Assembly (NCBI GenBank): GCA_024693775.1
Contig: JAILKL010000076.1
Coordinates: 1-64,000 of the forward strand
Source: Pseudobutyrivibrio sp.
GTDB taxonomy: Bacteria > Bacillota > Clostridia > Lachnospirales > Lachnospiraceae
Direction of reading: 5' to 3'
DNA length: 64,000 bases
Below, in pieces: positions 25,064 to 34,273 of the stretch. Made by a program: the position numbers and the translations under genes. The notes beneath the pieces were generated by a model. It saw only the letters and a list, made by a program, of their open reading frames with translations. It made no database searches and had not been told where the DNA came from. Every line of letters begins with the position of its first letter. Position 1 is the first letter of the stretch.

Positions 25064-26431
25064 TTATTTCTCCATGTATAATGAACTAAGTTTCTTTGCA
25101 TGTTCTTCCATTGTTATTAAAGGCCTAACATTTTTCCAAAACTCATCTAAAAGGTCCGGATTATCTAATATTTCACCTAGTTTCTTTATAAAATCATCTA
25201 TATTACCTGCCTCAAAAACATAATTGGGATTTCTTCCAAATAATTCAGATGCCCCTCCCAAATTGCTTGTTAAAATAGGTACCCCCATTGCTATTTGCTC
25301 AATAGCTACTCTTGGAAGGTTATCTTCCCACATTACTGGTACGATTCCTAAATCTTGATTACTTAATATCTGCTGAAGATCTTCATAGTCCTTAAATCCA
25401 TTATGGATTTCCAAACATTCTAGCTTCTTCTCTGCCGATTTTAAGCGATCCACCGCATCTTCAGATATGTTTCTTGATACAATAGTGACCTTTATTCTTT
25501 GGCTGATTTCTTTTGGCATCGCCTCCAAAGAATCTATAAAGAAATAAAAACCTTTATCTCTACGTGGATACCCAACATAAACTAATTGCAATGGCTCTTC
25601 ACTTGTCCTGCTACAATTTGACCTCATAGCGGCGCCTCTTTCTGCTACGTCAGTTCCCACATAAATTACATCTATCTTTTGTTCTAGATAACCATGACTT
25701 ACAAGTACCTCTTTTGTTCTTTGAGATACTGCAATCATTTTATCCATATACTTATTAAAGTATTTTTTGTTCAGTTCAAAGAAATCCTTATATACTGCTA
25801 AATCATCTCTGTCCGGATTTTTAATTGATTCCTTTATATTCTTTTGCTTTAGTCCTGGAATCTCCAAATGTTTGAATCGATATAAAGCTAAATCGTAATT
25901 CTCCCTCGCATAGCAATTATCACACTCTCTATAATCTGTTATATTGCATTTCTCAGAATCATTTTTCCACAGATTAACTTGATTACATAATGGATAATAG
26001 TTATGGAAAGAATAGAAAAACCTTGTGTTAGGATACTCATCCTTCAATTCTAAAACTTTTAATGGCAACCCTTCCAAACTATGAAAATGAATTATGTCAA
26101 ATCCACCTATATCATCAATAAACTTTTTTAGAACTGCTTTAACTTTAACATCCTCTAAATATATTCTTATATTCTTAATAGATTGCTTCGCAGGTCCTAA
26201 AACTGGGCAATTTACTACTTCATAGGATTTAATCGTAGGAGAGTAAATATTTTTAATCTCTCTTATATAAATCGCATCAGTGTTATCATATTTACGGCCT
26301 GAGCTTAGGTAATAAATCTCAAACTCCTCCCTTTTCAACAACAATGGGAATAGTTCTTTAAGATATGCTGTTACCCCTCCACCAGCTGGTCCGTCAATTG
26401 GGTCCCAATAGTAAAACAGAATCTTTTTCAA
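25064..26431 (-). CDS. GT4 family glycosyltransferase
   Basis: GT-B fold, 455 residues. The N-terminal PAGGGVTAYLKELFPLL and FDIIHFHSLEGLP fit the acceptor domain. A cysteine-rich insertion (CNITDYRECDNCYARENYDLA, about 168-188) could bind a metal. The donor domain (about 280-440) has VYVGYPRRDKGFYFFIDSLE, HNGFKDYEDLQQIL, and VPVMWEDNLPRVAIEQIAMGVPILTSN, matching the E(x7)E-like GT4 motif. It follows gmhA and may transfer the activated heptose, but that is only from position. Confidence 0.83.
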   Translation of the reverse strand: MKKILFYYWDPIDGPAGGGVTAYLKELFPLLLKREEFEIYYLSSGRKYDNTDAIYIREIKNIYSPTIKSYEVVNCPVLGPAKQSIKNIRIYLEDVKVKAVLKKFIDDIGGFDIIHFHSLEGLPLKVLELKDEYPNTRFFYSFHNYYPLCNQVNLWKNDSEKCNITDYRECDNCYARENYDLALYRFKHLEIPGLKQKNIKESIKNPDRDDLAVYKDFFELNKKYFNKYMDKMIAVSQRTKEVLVSHGYLEQKIDVIYVGTDVAERGAAMRSNCSRTSEEPLQLVYVGYPRRDKGFYFFIDSLEAMPKEISQRIKVTIVSRNISEDAVDRLKSAEKKLECLEIHNGFKDYEDLQQILSNQDLGIVPVMWEDNLPRVAIEQIAMGVPILTSNLGGASELFGRNPNYVFEAGNIDDFIKKLGEILDNPDLLDEFWKNVRPLITMEEHAKKLSSLYMEK

Positions 26432-26435
26432 GCCT

Positions 26436-27008
26436 TTAGCATCCTTTCATGCCGGATAAAATAAACATCATCATATGATTCAACACTAAATGTATGTCCT
26501 CTACAATCTGCATATTATCTATATTTACATGAATATTATATTTTGCTATTTCCTTAAGCTTTCCCCCACTATAACCAGTAAGCGCTATAGTATCTGCCCC
26601 AATGCCATTGGCAAATTCAAAAGCTTTTAAGACATTAGTTGAATTACCACTACCCGATATACCAATAACTATATCCCCCAATTTTAGCTTATTTCTAAGT
26701 GGCACAACAAAAATATCATCGTAGCTAATATCATTTGCAATAGCCATCATCATCGGAACATTATCGCTAAGACACTCAATATCGTACTTAACGGTTTGAT
26801 CATAACTAATACCTTTGTTGAAATCGCACTCTAAATGTGATGCTGTAGATGCACTACCGCCATTTCCACAAATGAAAACTCGCTTCCCCTTTAGTCTCGC
26901 ATTCTCCAACACATTCATAACTTCATTGATTTCATCTCCACTAAGTGAATCAAGCACTGCCTTTTCCATTTCAATGTACTGCTTAATCTGCTCTCTGTAA
27001 TCTGTCAT
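26436..27008 (-). CDS. gmhA: Sedoheptulose-7-phosphate isomerase
   Basis: SIS-domain protein of 190 residues with VFICGNGGSASTASHLECDFNKG (about 40-62) and GISGSGNSTNVLKAFEFANG (about 115-134), both characteristic of GmhA. It converts sedoheptulose 7-phosphate to D-glycero-D-manno-heptose 7-phosphate. It is followed upstream in the transcript by the hddC-gmhB fusion, epimerase and hddA, so the full heptose activation pathway is together. The small gap (3 bp) to the fusion gene indicates one operon. Confidence 0.92.
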   Translation of the reverse strand: MTDYREQIKQYIEMEKAVLDSLSGDEINEVMNVLENARLKGKRVFICGNGGSASTASHLECDFNKGISYDQTVKYDIECLSDNVPMMMAIANDISYDDIFVVPLRNKLKLGDIVIGISGSGNSTNVLKAFEFANGIGADTIALTGYSGGKLKEIAKYNIHVNIDNMQIVEDIHLVLNHMMMFILSGMKGC

Positions 27009-27011
27009 ACT

Positions 27012-28325
27012 CTACACCCCTATTATCAGTTTTACTGCCTCTAAAATATCCCCTGCTGTATAATCTGCTTTTACATCATATTTCTTATCTTTACCTGCCT
27101 CACCAGTGTGAAGTAATACCGTTTTTAAACCTGCATTTATTCCGGTCTGTACATCCATTGTAGTGTCTCCGACCATATATGATTTACTACGGTCAATATT
27201 ATATTTTTCCACCATAGCATCTATCATTCCAGTTTTTGGTTTTCTGCAATTACAAGGAATCTTATATAATGGATTCTCCTCAGGATACCCTTTATCTGGA
27301 TGATGAGGGCAAAATACTATATCATCTAAATATGCACCTTCATTTCCAAGTAATGACACCATCTTTTTATGGATATATTTCACATCCTTTATTCCACATA
27401 ATCCCCTTGCTACAACAGGTTGATTAGTTACAACTATAGCTAAATAACCAGATTTGTTAATAAGCTTTATTGCTTCTGCTGCTGTAGTTTCAAGCTCAAA
27501 CTGCTCTTCCTTGAAAACTAAACCATTAAGTTTATTTACAGTTCCATCACGATCTAGAAAAATGCACTTTTGCTTATTTTCAAGGCACTTGGCTTCCCAC
27601 ACTCCTGCAGCTTGCTCCGTCACGGCATTCCTAAATCGCTCCGGTGTACCGGCATCTTTTACATACTCCGGTGTAATATATCCAAAGATTTTTCCGCTTC
27701 CCATTAATGGTGAAAGCAAATCTTTTTCCAAGTCCGTTTTCTTTAATTCATTTATCGTATTTACGAACTTTCCACTTAATATATATATACCTGCATTAAC
27801 ACAATTATCGTACCAATAGTCGCGCTTATTATTCTTTGAATCTATTCCAGTAACTTCATCATCTGCGTCAATAATTAGTAAGTCCGAGTCATAAGGATGA
27901 GCATTTGGGTGCGCAAGTAATGTGGCCTCCGCATTATGTTCTTCATGAAAAGAAATCATGCGATTCCAATCCAAGCAAAACATAACATCTCCAAATATTA
28001 ATAGATAATCCCTATCTTTAAACTTTTGGTTGAGATAATACAAAGCTCCCGCTGATCCTAGTGGTTCTTTTTCTTCTATATAATTAATTGAAACACCAAA
28101 GTCACCACCATCACCAAAGTACTCTTTGATTTTCTCTCCTAAATGACCAATTATAATTACAAACTCAGTAATTCCATACTTTGCTACGTTCTCAATTTGC
28201 CACTGAATCATTGGCTTTCCATTTAACAATAGCATTGGTTTTGGAATCTCATCATGGGTCAATTCCACCATTCGAGTTCCTTTTCCGCCTGCTTGAATTA
28301 CTGCAACGTACTTTGAATGATTCAA
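27012..28325 (-). CDS. hddC-gmhB: Fused heptose-1-phosphate nucleotidyltransferase and heptose bisphosphatase
   Basis: Residues 1-235 are a nucleotidyltransferase (IQAGGKGTRMVELTHDEIPKPML, LIFGDVMF, VNAGIYILSGKF). Residues 250-437 are a HAD phosphatase of GmhB type (FLDRDGTVNKLNG, VVTNQPVVARG, the zinc-binding cysteine/histidine loop FCPHHPDKGYPEENPLYKIPC with CNC, and MVGDTTMDVQTGINAG). One protein thus does step 3 (dephosphorylation of the 1,7-bisphosphate) and step 4 (GDP or CDP activation). The domains are usually separate genes. By comparison with HddC systems the nucleotide is probably GDP. Confidence 0.9.
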   Translation of the reverse strand: MNHSKYVAVIQAGGKGTRMVELTHDEIPKPMLLLNGKPMIQWQIENVAKYGITEFVIIIGHLGEKIKEYFGDGGDFGVSINYIEEKEPLGSAGALYYLNQKFKDRDYLLIFGDVMFCLDWNRMISFHEEHNAEATLLAHPNAHPYDSDLLIIDADDEVTGIDSKNNKRDYWYDNCVNAGIYILSGKFVNTINELKKTDLEKDLLSPLMGSGKIFGYITPEYVKDAGTPERFRNAVTEQAAGVWEAKCLENKQKCIFLDRDGTVNKLNGLVFKEEQFELETTAAEAIKLINKSGYLAIVVTNQPVVARGLCGIKDVKYIHKKMVSLLGNEGAYLDDIVFCPHHPDKGYPEENPLYKIPCNCRKPKTGMIDAMVEKYNIDRSKSYMVGDTTMDVQTGINAGLKTVLLHTGEAGKDKKYDVKADYTAGDILEAVKLIIGV

Positions 28326-28326
28326 A

Positions 28327-29265
28327 TTATGCCTCCAAATTTTTCTTGACCGTCATCCTCACTGCTTCATCTGAATTATATTTTGCCTGCCATCCTGCTG
28401 CATGAATCTTATCCAGGCAATAATTAAATCTAGGGACATCACCCTTCCAACCGCCTTCGCCACCGGTGTAGTTGTACTTAACATTAGTAAGCCCCATTTC
28501 CTCACAAATAATATCGGCGATTTTTGTTACACTGGTTGCACCTTCTACGCCCACATTGTAAAGAGTCACTCCTTGAGGCACATCCATAAATTTTATAATC
28601 GCATCTACCAAATCCTGTACGTAAATATATGGCTTAGTCTGTTTTCCATCTCCCAATATTCTTAACTGTGTTCCGTCATCCTTAAGCCTATGCATAAAGT
28701 CAAAGATTACTCCGTGTGTAAGATTTTCTCCTATTACATTTGGAAATCTAAACACTAAAACAGACAAGTCATTCATATAAGAAAATGCACTTATAAGCGC
28801 TTCGCTACCAAGCTTTGCTGCACCATAATAAGAAATAGGAGCTAAATTTGGTGTGTTCTCATCTAAAGCAACGTCTCTTTTATCGCCATATACTGCTGAT
28901 GTAGAAGAGAAAAACATTTTTTTCACATTATGTTTTCTCATACATGATAAAATCTGAAATGTAGTTGAATACGTATTTGCGTATTCAACATTTGGGTTTG
29001 TAGCACTAGCTTGAATATCAGAATTTGCCGCAAGATGAAAAACATAATCTGGCTTATTATCATTAAAAGCCTTATCTATTTCTTCAAAAACAGAAGCATC
29101 ACCTTTTATTACGCTAAAACCCTTTTTACTTTTTAAATCCTTTATATTGTTTTCATTTCCAAGAGAAAAGTTATCGAAACAAACTACTTCATTCCCCATT
29201 TCAAGAAGTCGCCTGCACAAACTACTTCCTATAAAACCAGCTCCACCAATTACTAATGCCTTCAT
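28327..29265 (-). CDS. NAD-dependent sugar-nucleotide epimerase/dehydratase
   Basis: Extended SDR with IGGAGFIGSSLCRRL, SSTSAVYGD, YYGAAK (catalytic Y and K about 145-149) and RFPNVIGENLTHGVI. It is about 312 residues. The start is placed at ATG 29265, where AAGGAG sits six bases upstream, rather than at 29292, which would overlap hddA. In its position between hddA and hddC it likely acts on the nucleotide-activated heptose (epimerisation or first step of deoxygenation), but UDP-glucose 4-epimerase-like activity cannot be excluded. Confidence 0.82.
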   Translation of the reverse strand: MKALVIGGAGFIGSSLCRRLLEMGNEVVCFDNFSLGNENNIKDLKSKKGFSVIKGDASVFEEIDKAFNDNKPDYVFHLAANSDIQASATNPNVEYANTYSTTFQILSCMRKHNVKKMFFSSTSAVYGDKRDVALDENTPNLAPISYYGAAKLGSEALISAFSYMNDLSVLVFRFPNVIGENLTHGVIFDFMHRLKDDGTQLRILGDGKQTKPYIYVQDLVDAIIKFMDVPQGVTLYNVGVEGATSVTKIADIICEEMGLTNVKYNYTGGEGGWKGDVPRFNYCLDKIHAAGWQAKYNSDEAVRMTVKKNLEA

Positions 29266-29275
29266 GTCCTTCTCC

Positions 29276-30259
29276 TTACCAGTATTTATCACCTAAATAA
29301 ACAACAGATGTTCCATCATGTTCAAATCTTACTGGGAATTTTCTTAACCCAAGAGCCTCATCGAGCTGATGCTGTTTATATTTTTCACAATAGAATAATA
29401 AGAATCCGCCACCACCAGCGCCTAGCAACTTGCCTCCGATAGCTCCATTTTTCATTGCCAAATCATAGAGCTCATCAATTCTAGGGTTTGCTATTCCACT
29501 TGCAAGCTCTCGCTTTCTTTGCCATCCCTCATCAAGGATTTTTCCAAAGTCAGTCAGGTCATTCATTTCAAGAGAATTCTTCATGGAAAGGGCTAACTCA
29601 CACATCTTTATAAGATTGTCTTTTTTTGCCTTATCAGATATATTGCTCTTTTGCTCAGCTAAAATTTTATTAGCATCATGAGTTAATCCAGTATAATAAA
29701 TTACTATATTTTCCTGCAACGCTTCTAATGCTTCAGGGCTAATGATTATTGGCTCTACTGAAACTGATTCATCACGTCTAAAGGTAATAAAGTTTAAACC
29801 TCCGCAAGCTGCTGCATATTGATCCTGTTTACCGATAGGACTACCTAATCTGTTAATTTCCACATCACATGCCTCAGCTGCAAGTTTTGTTTTCTCAACA
29901 TATTTGCCCTTATAGCAATACAGAGAATGTAACAATCCGACCGTAAACGCACTTGATGAGCCTAATCCAGTTCCACTAGGCACATCAGCAGTACTTGTTA
30001 TTTCGACACCCGATATGTTCATATCTTTGAGTACTCGCTTAAAAATCGTATGCTGGATGTCATCCAAATTTTCAACGATCTCTGTCCTTGAGTATTTTAG
30101 GGCAGTCTTTGATTCGTCGAAATATGGATGAATCGAAATATACATATATCTATTAATTGATGTTGATAATACACATCCCCCATACTCACGATAGAAGTCA
30201 GCCATGTCGCTGCCTCCACCGCAAAAACTTACTCTAAAAGGTGTCTTAGTAATAATCAT
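29276..30259 (-). CDS. hddA: D-glycero-D-manno-heptose 7-phosphate kinase
   Basis: GHMP kinase of 327 residues with PFRVSFCGGGSDMADFY at the N-terminus, the ATP-binding PSGTGLGSSSAFTVGLL (about 95-111), GKQDQYAAACGG and the C-terminal GAIGGKLLGAGGGGFLLF. This set is typical of HddA-type kinases. The product, heptose 1,7-bisphosphate, is the substrate of the phosphatase half of the fusion protein two genes on. Confidence 0.9.
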   Translation of the reverse strand: MIITKTPFRVSFCGGGSDMADFYREYGGCVLSTSINRYMYISIHPYFDESKTALKYSRTEIVENLDDIQHTIFKRVLKDMNISGVEITSTADVPSGTGLGSSSAFTVGLLHSLYCYKGKYVEKTKLAAEACDVEINRLGSPIGKQDQYAAACGGLNFITFRRDESVSVEPIIISPEALEALQENIVIYYTGLTHDANKILAEQKSNISDKAKKDNLIKMCELALSMKNSLEMNDLTDFGKILDEGWQRKRELASGIANPRIDELYDLAMKNGAIGGKLLGAGGGGFLLFYCEKYKQHQLDEALGLRKFPVRFEHDGTSVVYLGDKYW

Positions 30260-30291
30260 TAGCTCATACCTCCCCAGGTAGTAAAAACGTT

Positions 30292-31593
30292 CTAAAAATT
30301 CTCTGCCATATTTTTAGCTTCACGTAAAACTTTATCCATGTTCCAATATTCAAAATTACCAAATCGACCATTCAAATCGATTCCTTCGGCTTTATAAAAT
30401 TCTCTAATAGTAGTCATGTTTTCTTTATGGTTTAAATCATAAATTACGTATGCATATTGATGCTTTGTGATATTTATGAATTCAGAATCACTCTTTTCCT
30501 TTGCAAATCCAATTCGTACCATTCCATCTGCAATTCTAGATTTCAGTTCTTCCTCAGATAATTGATCCGTATAGTCGTTCTTTCTATAGGTTACCTCTAC
30601 CATATATGTTGCAGAATCAGATTTGTAAGCGTCACCTAGGAAATCCATCTTAGATATTCTATGGAAAATAATATCTTTTTCAGGATTCATAAATGCGAAG
30701 TTATCTCCACTCAAATCTTCCTTCGTCTTTACAAAGGCAATAATTATAGAGTTATATTTCAAATCATCTACATGACTTTGAATATCTGCCGGAACCTTAT
30801 CATATGCGGCTGTCATTGCCTGAATAGGGATAGTAGAGATTAGTCTTTCAGACACAAACTCCTGGCCTTTATCAGTAACAACCTTAAATGTTCCATCAGT
30901 CTGTTTTTTCACACTTTTCACTGCATTATTCAAGTGAATCTGACATTTACTATTTAGTTTTCTAGCAAAACCTTTTGGTACAGCTTCAATTCCACCTTCC
31001 TTTGGAAAATGGAAATACAACTGATGCACGTAACCCTCTACAGTTTCACCAGAGGCACTTCGCATAATCTCTTCATCAGTAGGTTGAGGTATTCGCTCTA
31101 CCATCTGAGTATCCATAAATGATGGATCATACTTCCAAATTTTCTCATTATATGGACGTAAATATGTATTTGTTATTCCTTCGCCGAAAGTTTTTAAAAA
31201 GAATTGCAGCATATTCTGAGGCACATATCCTCTATATGGATTTGCCTTAAACATGCTGACACAATAATCCAAATCGTCCTTAGGCAATTTAGATAAATCA
31301 TTTTCAAATGGATATTGGACCCAGCGCCCCTTATAGATAATCTGATTAGAACGTTTTAAATCATTTTTGGCATCAAGAACAGAGAGCATAAGCTCTAGCA
31401 TCTCTTTGTCTTTTGAAAATAATATATGAGGTCCTATGTCATATGTATATCCGTCTTTTCTGATACTACGACAAAGTCCTGCAATATCATCATCTTTTTC
31501 AATGATATCGATGTGCTCGATATCACTTCTATCTTGCAAAAAGTATGCAAGAGATAAACCTGATAAACCCGCTCCTAAAATTGTTAGTTTCAT
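30292..31593 (-). CDS. FAD/NAD(P)-binding amine-oxidase-fold oxidoreductase (UDP-galactopyranose-mutase-like)
   Basis: An N-terminal FAD site MKLTILGAGLSGLSLAYFL is followed by EKDDDIAGLCRSIRKDGYTYDIGPHILFS, as in protoporphyrinogen-oxidase-like and UDP-galactopyranose-mutase-like proteins common in glycan loci. PHILF and YIRPYNEKIW-like residues point to a nucleotide-sugar mutase or dehydrogenase. The start is set at ATG 31593, with AGGGGGG upstream; the ORF could open at 31623 but would overlap its neighbour. Length 433 residues. The exact reaction is unknown. Confidence 0.75.
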   Translation of the reverse strand: MKLTILGAGLSGLSLAYFLQDRSDIEHIDIIEKDDDIAGLCRSIRKDGYTYDIGPHILFSKDKEMLELMLSVLDAKNDLKRSNQIIYKGRWVQYPFENDLSKLPKDDLDYCVSMFKANPYRGYVPQNMLQFFLKTFGEGITNTYLRPYNEKIWKYDPSFMDTQMVERIPQPTDEEIMRSASGETVEGYVHQLYFHFPKEGGIEAVPKGFARKLNSKCQIHLNNAVKSVKKQTDGTFKVVTDKGQEFVSERLISTIPIQAMTAAYDKVPADIQSHVDDLKYNSIIIAFVKTKEDLSGDNFAFMNPEKDIIFHRISKMDFLGDAYKSDSATYMVEVTYRKNDYTDQLSEEELKSRIADGMVRIGFAKEKSDSEFINITKHQYAYVIYDLNHKENMTTIREFYKAEGIDLNGRFGNFEYWNMDKVLREAKNMAENF

Positions 31594-31609
31594 GAATCCC
31601 CCCTGAATT

Positions 31610-32935
31610 CTAATCCCAGACAAATCTCCAGCTCTGAAATGTATATATGTTTTTATCCGTTATTTCGTTTTCTCTTAATTGCTTCCTTACTTCTTGAGTG
31701 TGACGTCTCATAGCTATGATATAAAAGGCGTCCTTATTAGTTCTCTTTGCATCTTTTAGCGATTTAATTTCAGTCCCATTAATGTTTAATCCCCACTTCG
31801 ATTTATCATTATCAACAATACATGAAACAGCTAATCCATTCTCAAAAAGGATATCTCTTAGTACGTTTCCTTCCTCACCTGCTCCAAATATTACGAGCTT
31901 CTTTTTTGAACTAAGCTTTTTGCACAAGTTTTTTATGTTCGCATCATAACCATTTTGAGTTTTAACCATATAGTTTAAATAATCATCCTTATCATTCAGA
32001 AGAAGCTTCATCTCTTTCTGATACTTCTTTTTAGGTTGAATTTCCGCTATTTGAGCATCGTTTTTTACGCGTGCTTTGAAGTCTTTATACAACCTCTCTG
32101 TTAAAGCTTCTCTATACTGTGCTGCTACTTTCTTTAGCGTCCAAGTACATGCAAAATATCTTCTCCGTAATATTCTTTCATTAAACATTCGCTGTATATC
32201 AGGGAACTTTAATAACTGATTTTCTACAAAATCGTATTCGTCGCACATACAAAAAATCTTATTTGGATTATTAATAGATGAGTTCGGATTATCTTTTCTA
32301 TATCTATAAAAAGACTGATGTGTAAACAATACTTTTTCTGCTAAAACATAACACTGTACAAAAAAACCGTTATCCTGAAATGAAGCTCCTGGAGATTCCT
32401 GATGCTTTATATTGTTTTTTTGAAGAAAGCTTTTTTTATATATACCTGCCCAGTTAAACATAACGGCATCAAGAATATACTTATCTTCTCTAGGATTAAT
32501 TACCTTTTCATATTTCCAAGGGTACGGAATGAGATTGTGATGCACATATAATCTGTTTTCACCATTTCCTGAAAAAGATGCATAATCCCCCTTTACAATA
32601 TCGCAGTCATTTGTTTTGGCTAATGCATACAGCTTTTCATACATATCTAATGTAACAAAATCATCTGTTTCGAGTATGCCAATATACTCCCCTGAAGCAG
32701 CTTCTATCGCTATATTATTTGCATATCCAGTACTTCCTTTATCATCATCTAAAATCTTAATTCTATGCTCTTTGGAAGCATACTCTTGTAGAATTTCTCG
32801 AGTGCCATCAGTTGAAAATGCATCTACTACTATTATTTCTATGTCCGAAAGTGTTTGATTTACCACACTGTCCATACATTCTCTAATATATGGAGCTACA
32901 TTAAATGATGGCATTATTATTGAAACTTTTGGCAT
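31610..32935 (-). CDS. GT2 glycosyltransferase with C-terminal Rossmann-like domain
   Basis: IIMPSFNVAPYIRECMDSVVNQ and IIVVDAFSTDGT open the GT-A domain, with LETDDFVTLDMYE as metal site near residue 88. The C-terminal domain starts KKLVIFGAGEEGNVLRDIL (about 335) with CIVDNDKSKWGLNINGTEIKSL. The DNDKSKWG sequence is the most complete example of the shared domain in the window. The domain order and many motifs match the protein at 23733-25061, so the two are likely paralogues. Confidence 0.86.
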   Translation of the reverse strand: MPKVSIIMPSFNVAPYIRECMDSVVNQTLSDIEIIVVDAFSTDGTREILQEYASKEHRIKILDDDKGSTGYANNIAIEAASGEYIGILETDDFVTLDMYEKLYALAKTNDCDIVKGDYASFSGNGENRLYVHHNLIPYPWKYEKVINPREDKYILDAVMFNWAGIYKKSFLQKNNIKHQESPGASFQDNGFFVQCYVLAEKVLFTHQSFYRYRKDNPNSSINNPNKIFCMCDEYDFVENQLLKFPDIQRMFNERILRRRYFACTWTLKKVAAQYREALTERLYKDFKARVKNDAQIAEIQPKKKYQKEMKLLLNDKDDYLNYMVKTQNGYDANIKNLCKKLSSKKKLVIFGAGEEGNVLRDILFENGLAVSCIVDNDKSKWGLNINGTEIKSLKDAKRTNKDAFYIIAMRRHTQEVRKQLRENEITDKNIYTFQSWRFVWD

Positions 32936-32944
32936 TTTATTCCC

Positions 32945-34270
32945 TCATTGTATTTCTCTTAAAATATTGAGAACGTTTTTTTCGAAAACATTCATCCCAA
33001 AATATGTTCTATAAATACTATTTGATTTATACCCTATTTGGGCAGCTTCTTCTTTATTATTAATACACCATCTTATTTTTTCTGTTAATGCATCTACGTT
33101 TTCGGACTGAAAAACTAGCGCTGTGTCTCCATCTGTAATATAGTCAACAATACCAGCTTCAGAAGATATGATTGCTGGAACATTATGGCTCATAGCTTCT
33201 ACTACTACCATTGACAATGATTCCATTCTTGAAGCACATATCAAAACATCTGCTGTAGCTAATAATTTATCCACTTCAGCACTACTTATTTCACCCAGCA
33301 ACGTCACACATGGTATTTTTTCTAAATCTTTTTTTATTTGTGTGAAATTGTTCTCTTTTCTTCCCGCAAAAATGAATTCACATTTTCGCTTCTCCTCTTC
33401 GTATAATTTATTAATCGCATCAACTATCAAATCATGACCTTTTAATGTGCATACTTCTCCAATCATAACAAATCTATACTTACTATTAACGGTTTCTCTT
33501 TGATAGCATAAGTCAGGAATTCCAACTGGTAATAATTTAGGATTTATATTTGGTAATCTCTTTACAAATGCCCTTTTTGCTGTATTACTAACACAAAATA
33601 TAAATAGATTTCTTGTATCTATCTTCTTTAGATCCCGATCTAATACGTACCTATATCCTTCTTCACATTCATGTATCCACCACATTACAGGTATTTCAAT
33701 GTCACGATTCATTAATAAATGATATGGAACAGCTGTATTTACTATTATTAAATCAAAATCTTGTGTCCATTTTAAATCTTTTAATGATTTTATCGATAAC
33801 TCAGAATCTATTATAATTGATATTCTATTTTCCCAAATCAACTCCCTAAGTAGTCCATCTCCATTCGACGCAACGGTCACCTTATATCCATTCTTATTTA
33901 GTATTTCTATCATTCTTTCTAAAGCAATTTGCGCTCCGCTAAGTTTAAACTCATCAGATATAACAAGAACTCTTTTTTTTACATTATTAGTTCTAGTTAA
34001 TTGCGATACTTCGTAATGATATAGAATATCGTTTGCATCCACTCCTAGAGATAAGAGTTGACTTGTTATCTCATTAAATAATCTTGTAAGTATCAGAATT
34101 TTGTCGTATTTTTTTCTTATAGCCATTTCTACCGAAAGGACGGTAAATCCATCGACAATTGATCCCTGTTTTGCTATATCGTTATCGGCTATGGCTACAA
34201 TATCATCATCTGAAATATATGATTTATATCTTTTATAATATTCCCCTACACCAATTATTATTATTTTCAT
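32945..34270 (-). CDS. GT4 glycosyltransferase with N-terminal Rossmann-like domain
   Basis: Residues 1-90 (MKIIIIGVGEYYKRYKSYI, VAIADNDIAKQGSIVDGFTVLS) are the shared domain, here at the N-terminus. Residues 105-440 are a GT-B enzyme with VLVISDEFKLSGAQIALERMIEIL, WWIHECEEGYRY, FVMIGEVCTLKGHDLIVDAI and ICASRMESLSMVVVEAMSHNVPAI. The domain has moved to the other end of the protein compared with neighbouring GT2 enzymes. It is 441 residues, soluble, and packed 3 bp from the methyltransferase gene. Confidence 0.85.
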   Translation of the reverse strand: MKIIIIGVGEYYKRYKSYISDDDIVAIADNDIAKQGSIVDGFTVLSVEMAIRKKYDKILILTRLFNEITSQLLSLGVDANDILYHYEVSQLTRTNNVKKRVLVISDEFKLSGAQIALERMIEILNKNGYKVTVASNGDGLLRELIWENRISIIIDSELSIKSLKDLKWTQDFDLIIVNTAVPYHLLMNRDIEIPVMWWIHECEEGYRYVLDRDLKKIDTRNLFIFCVSNTAKRAFVKRLPNINPKLLPVGIPDLCYQRETVNSKYRFVMIGEVCTLKGHDLIVDAINKLYEEEKRKCEFIFAGRKENNFTQIKKDLEKIPCVTLLGEISSAEVDKLLATADVLICASRMESLSMVVVEAMSHNVPAIISSEAGIVDYITDGDTALVFQSENVDALTEKIRWCINNKEEAAQIGYKSNSIYRTYFGMNVFEKNVLNILREIQ

Positions 34271-34273
34271 AGT

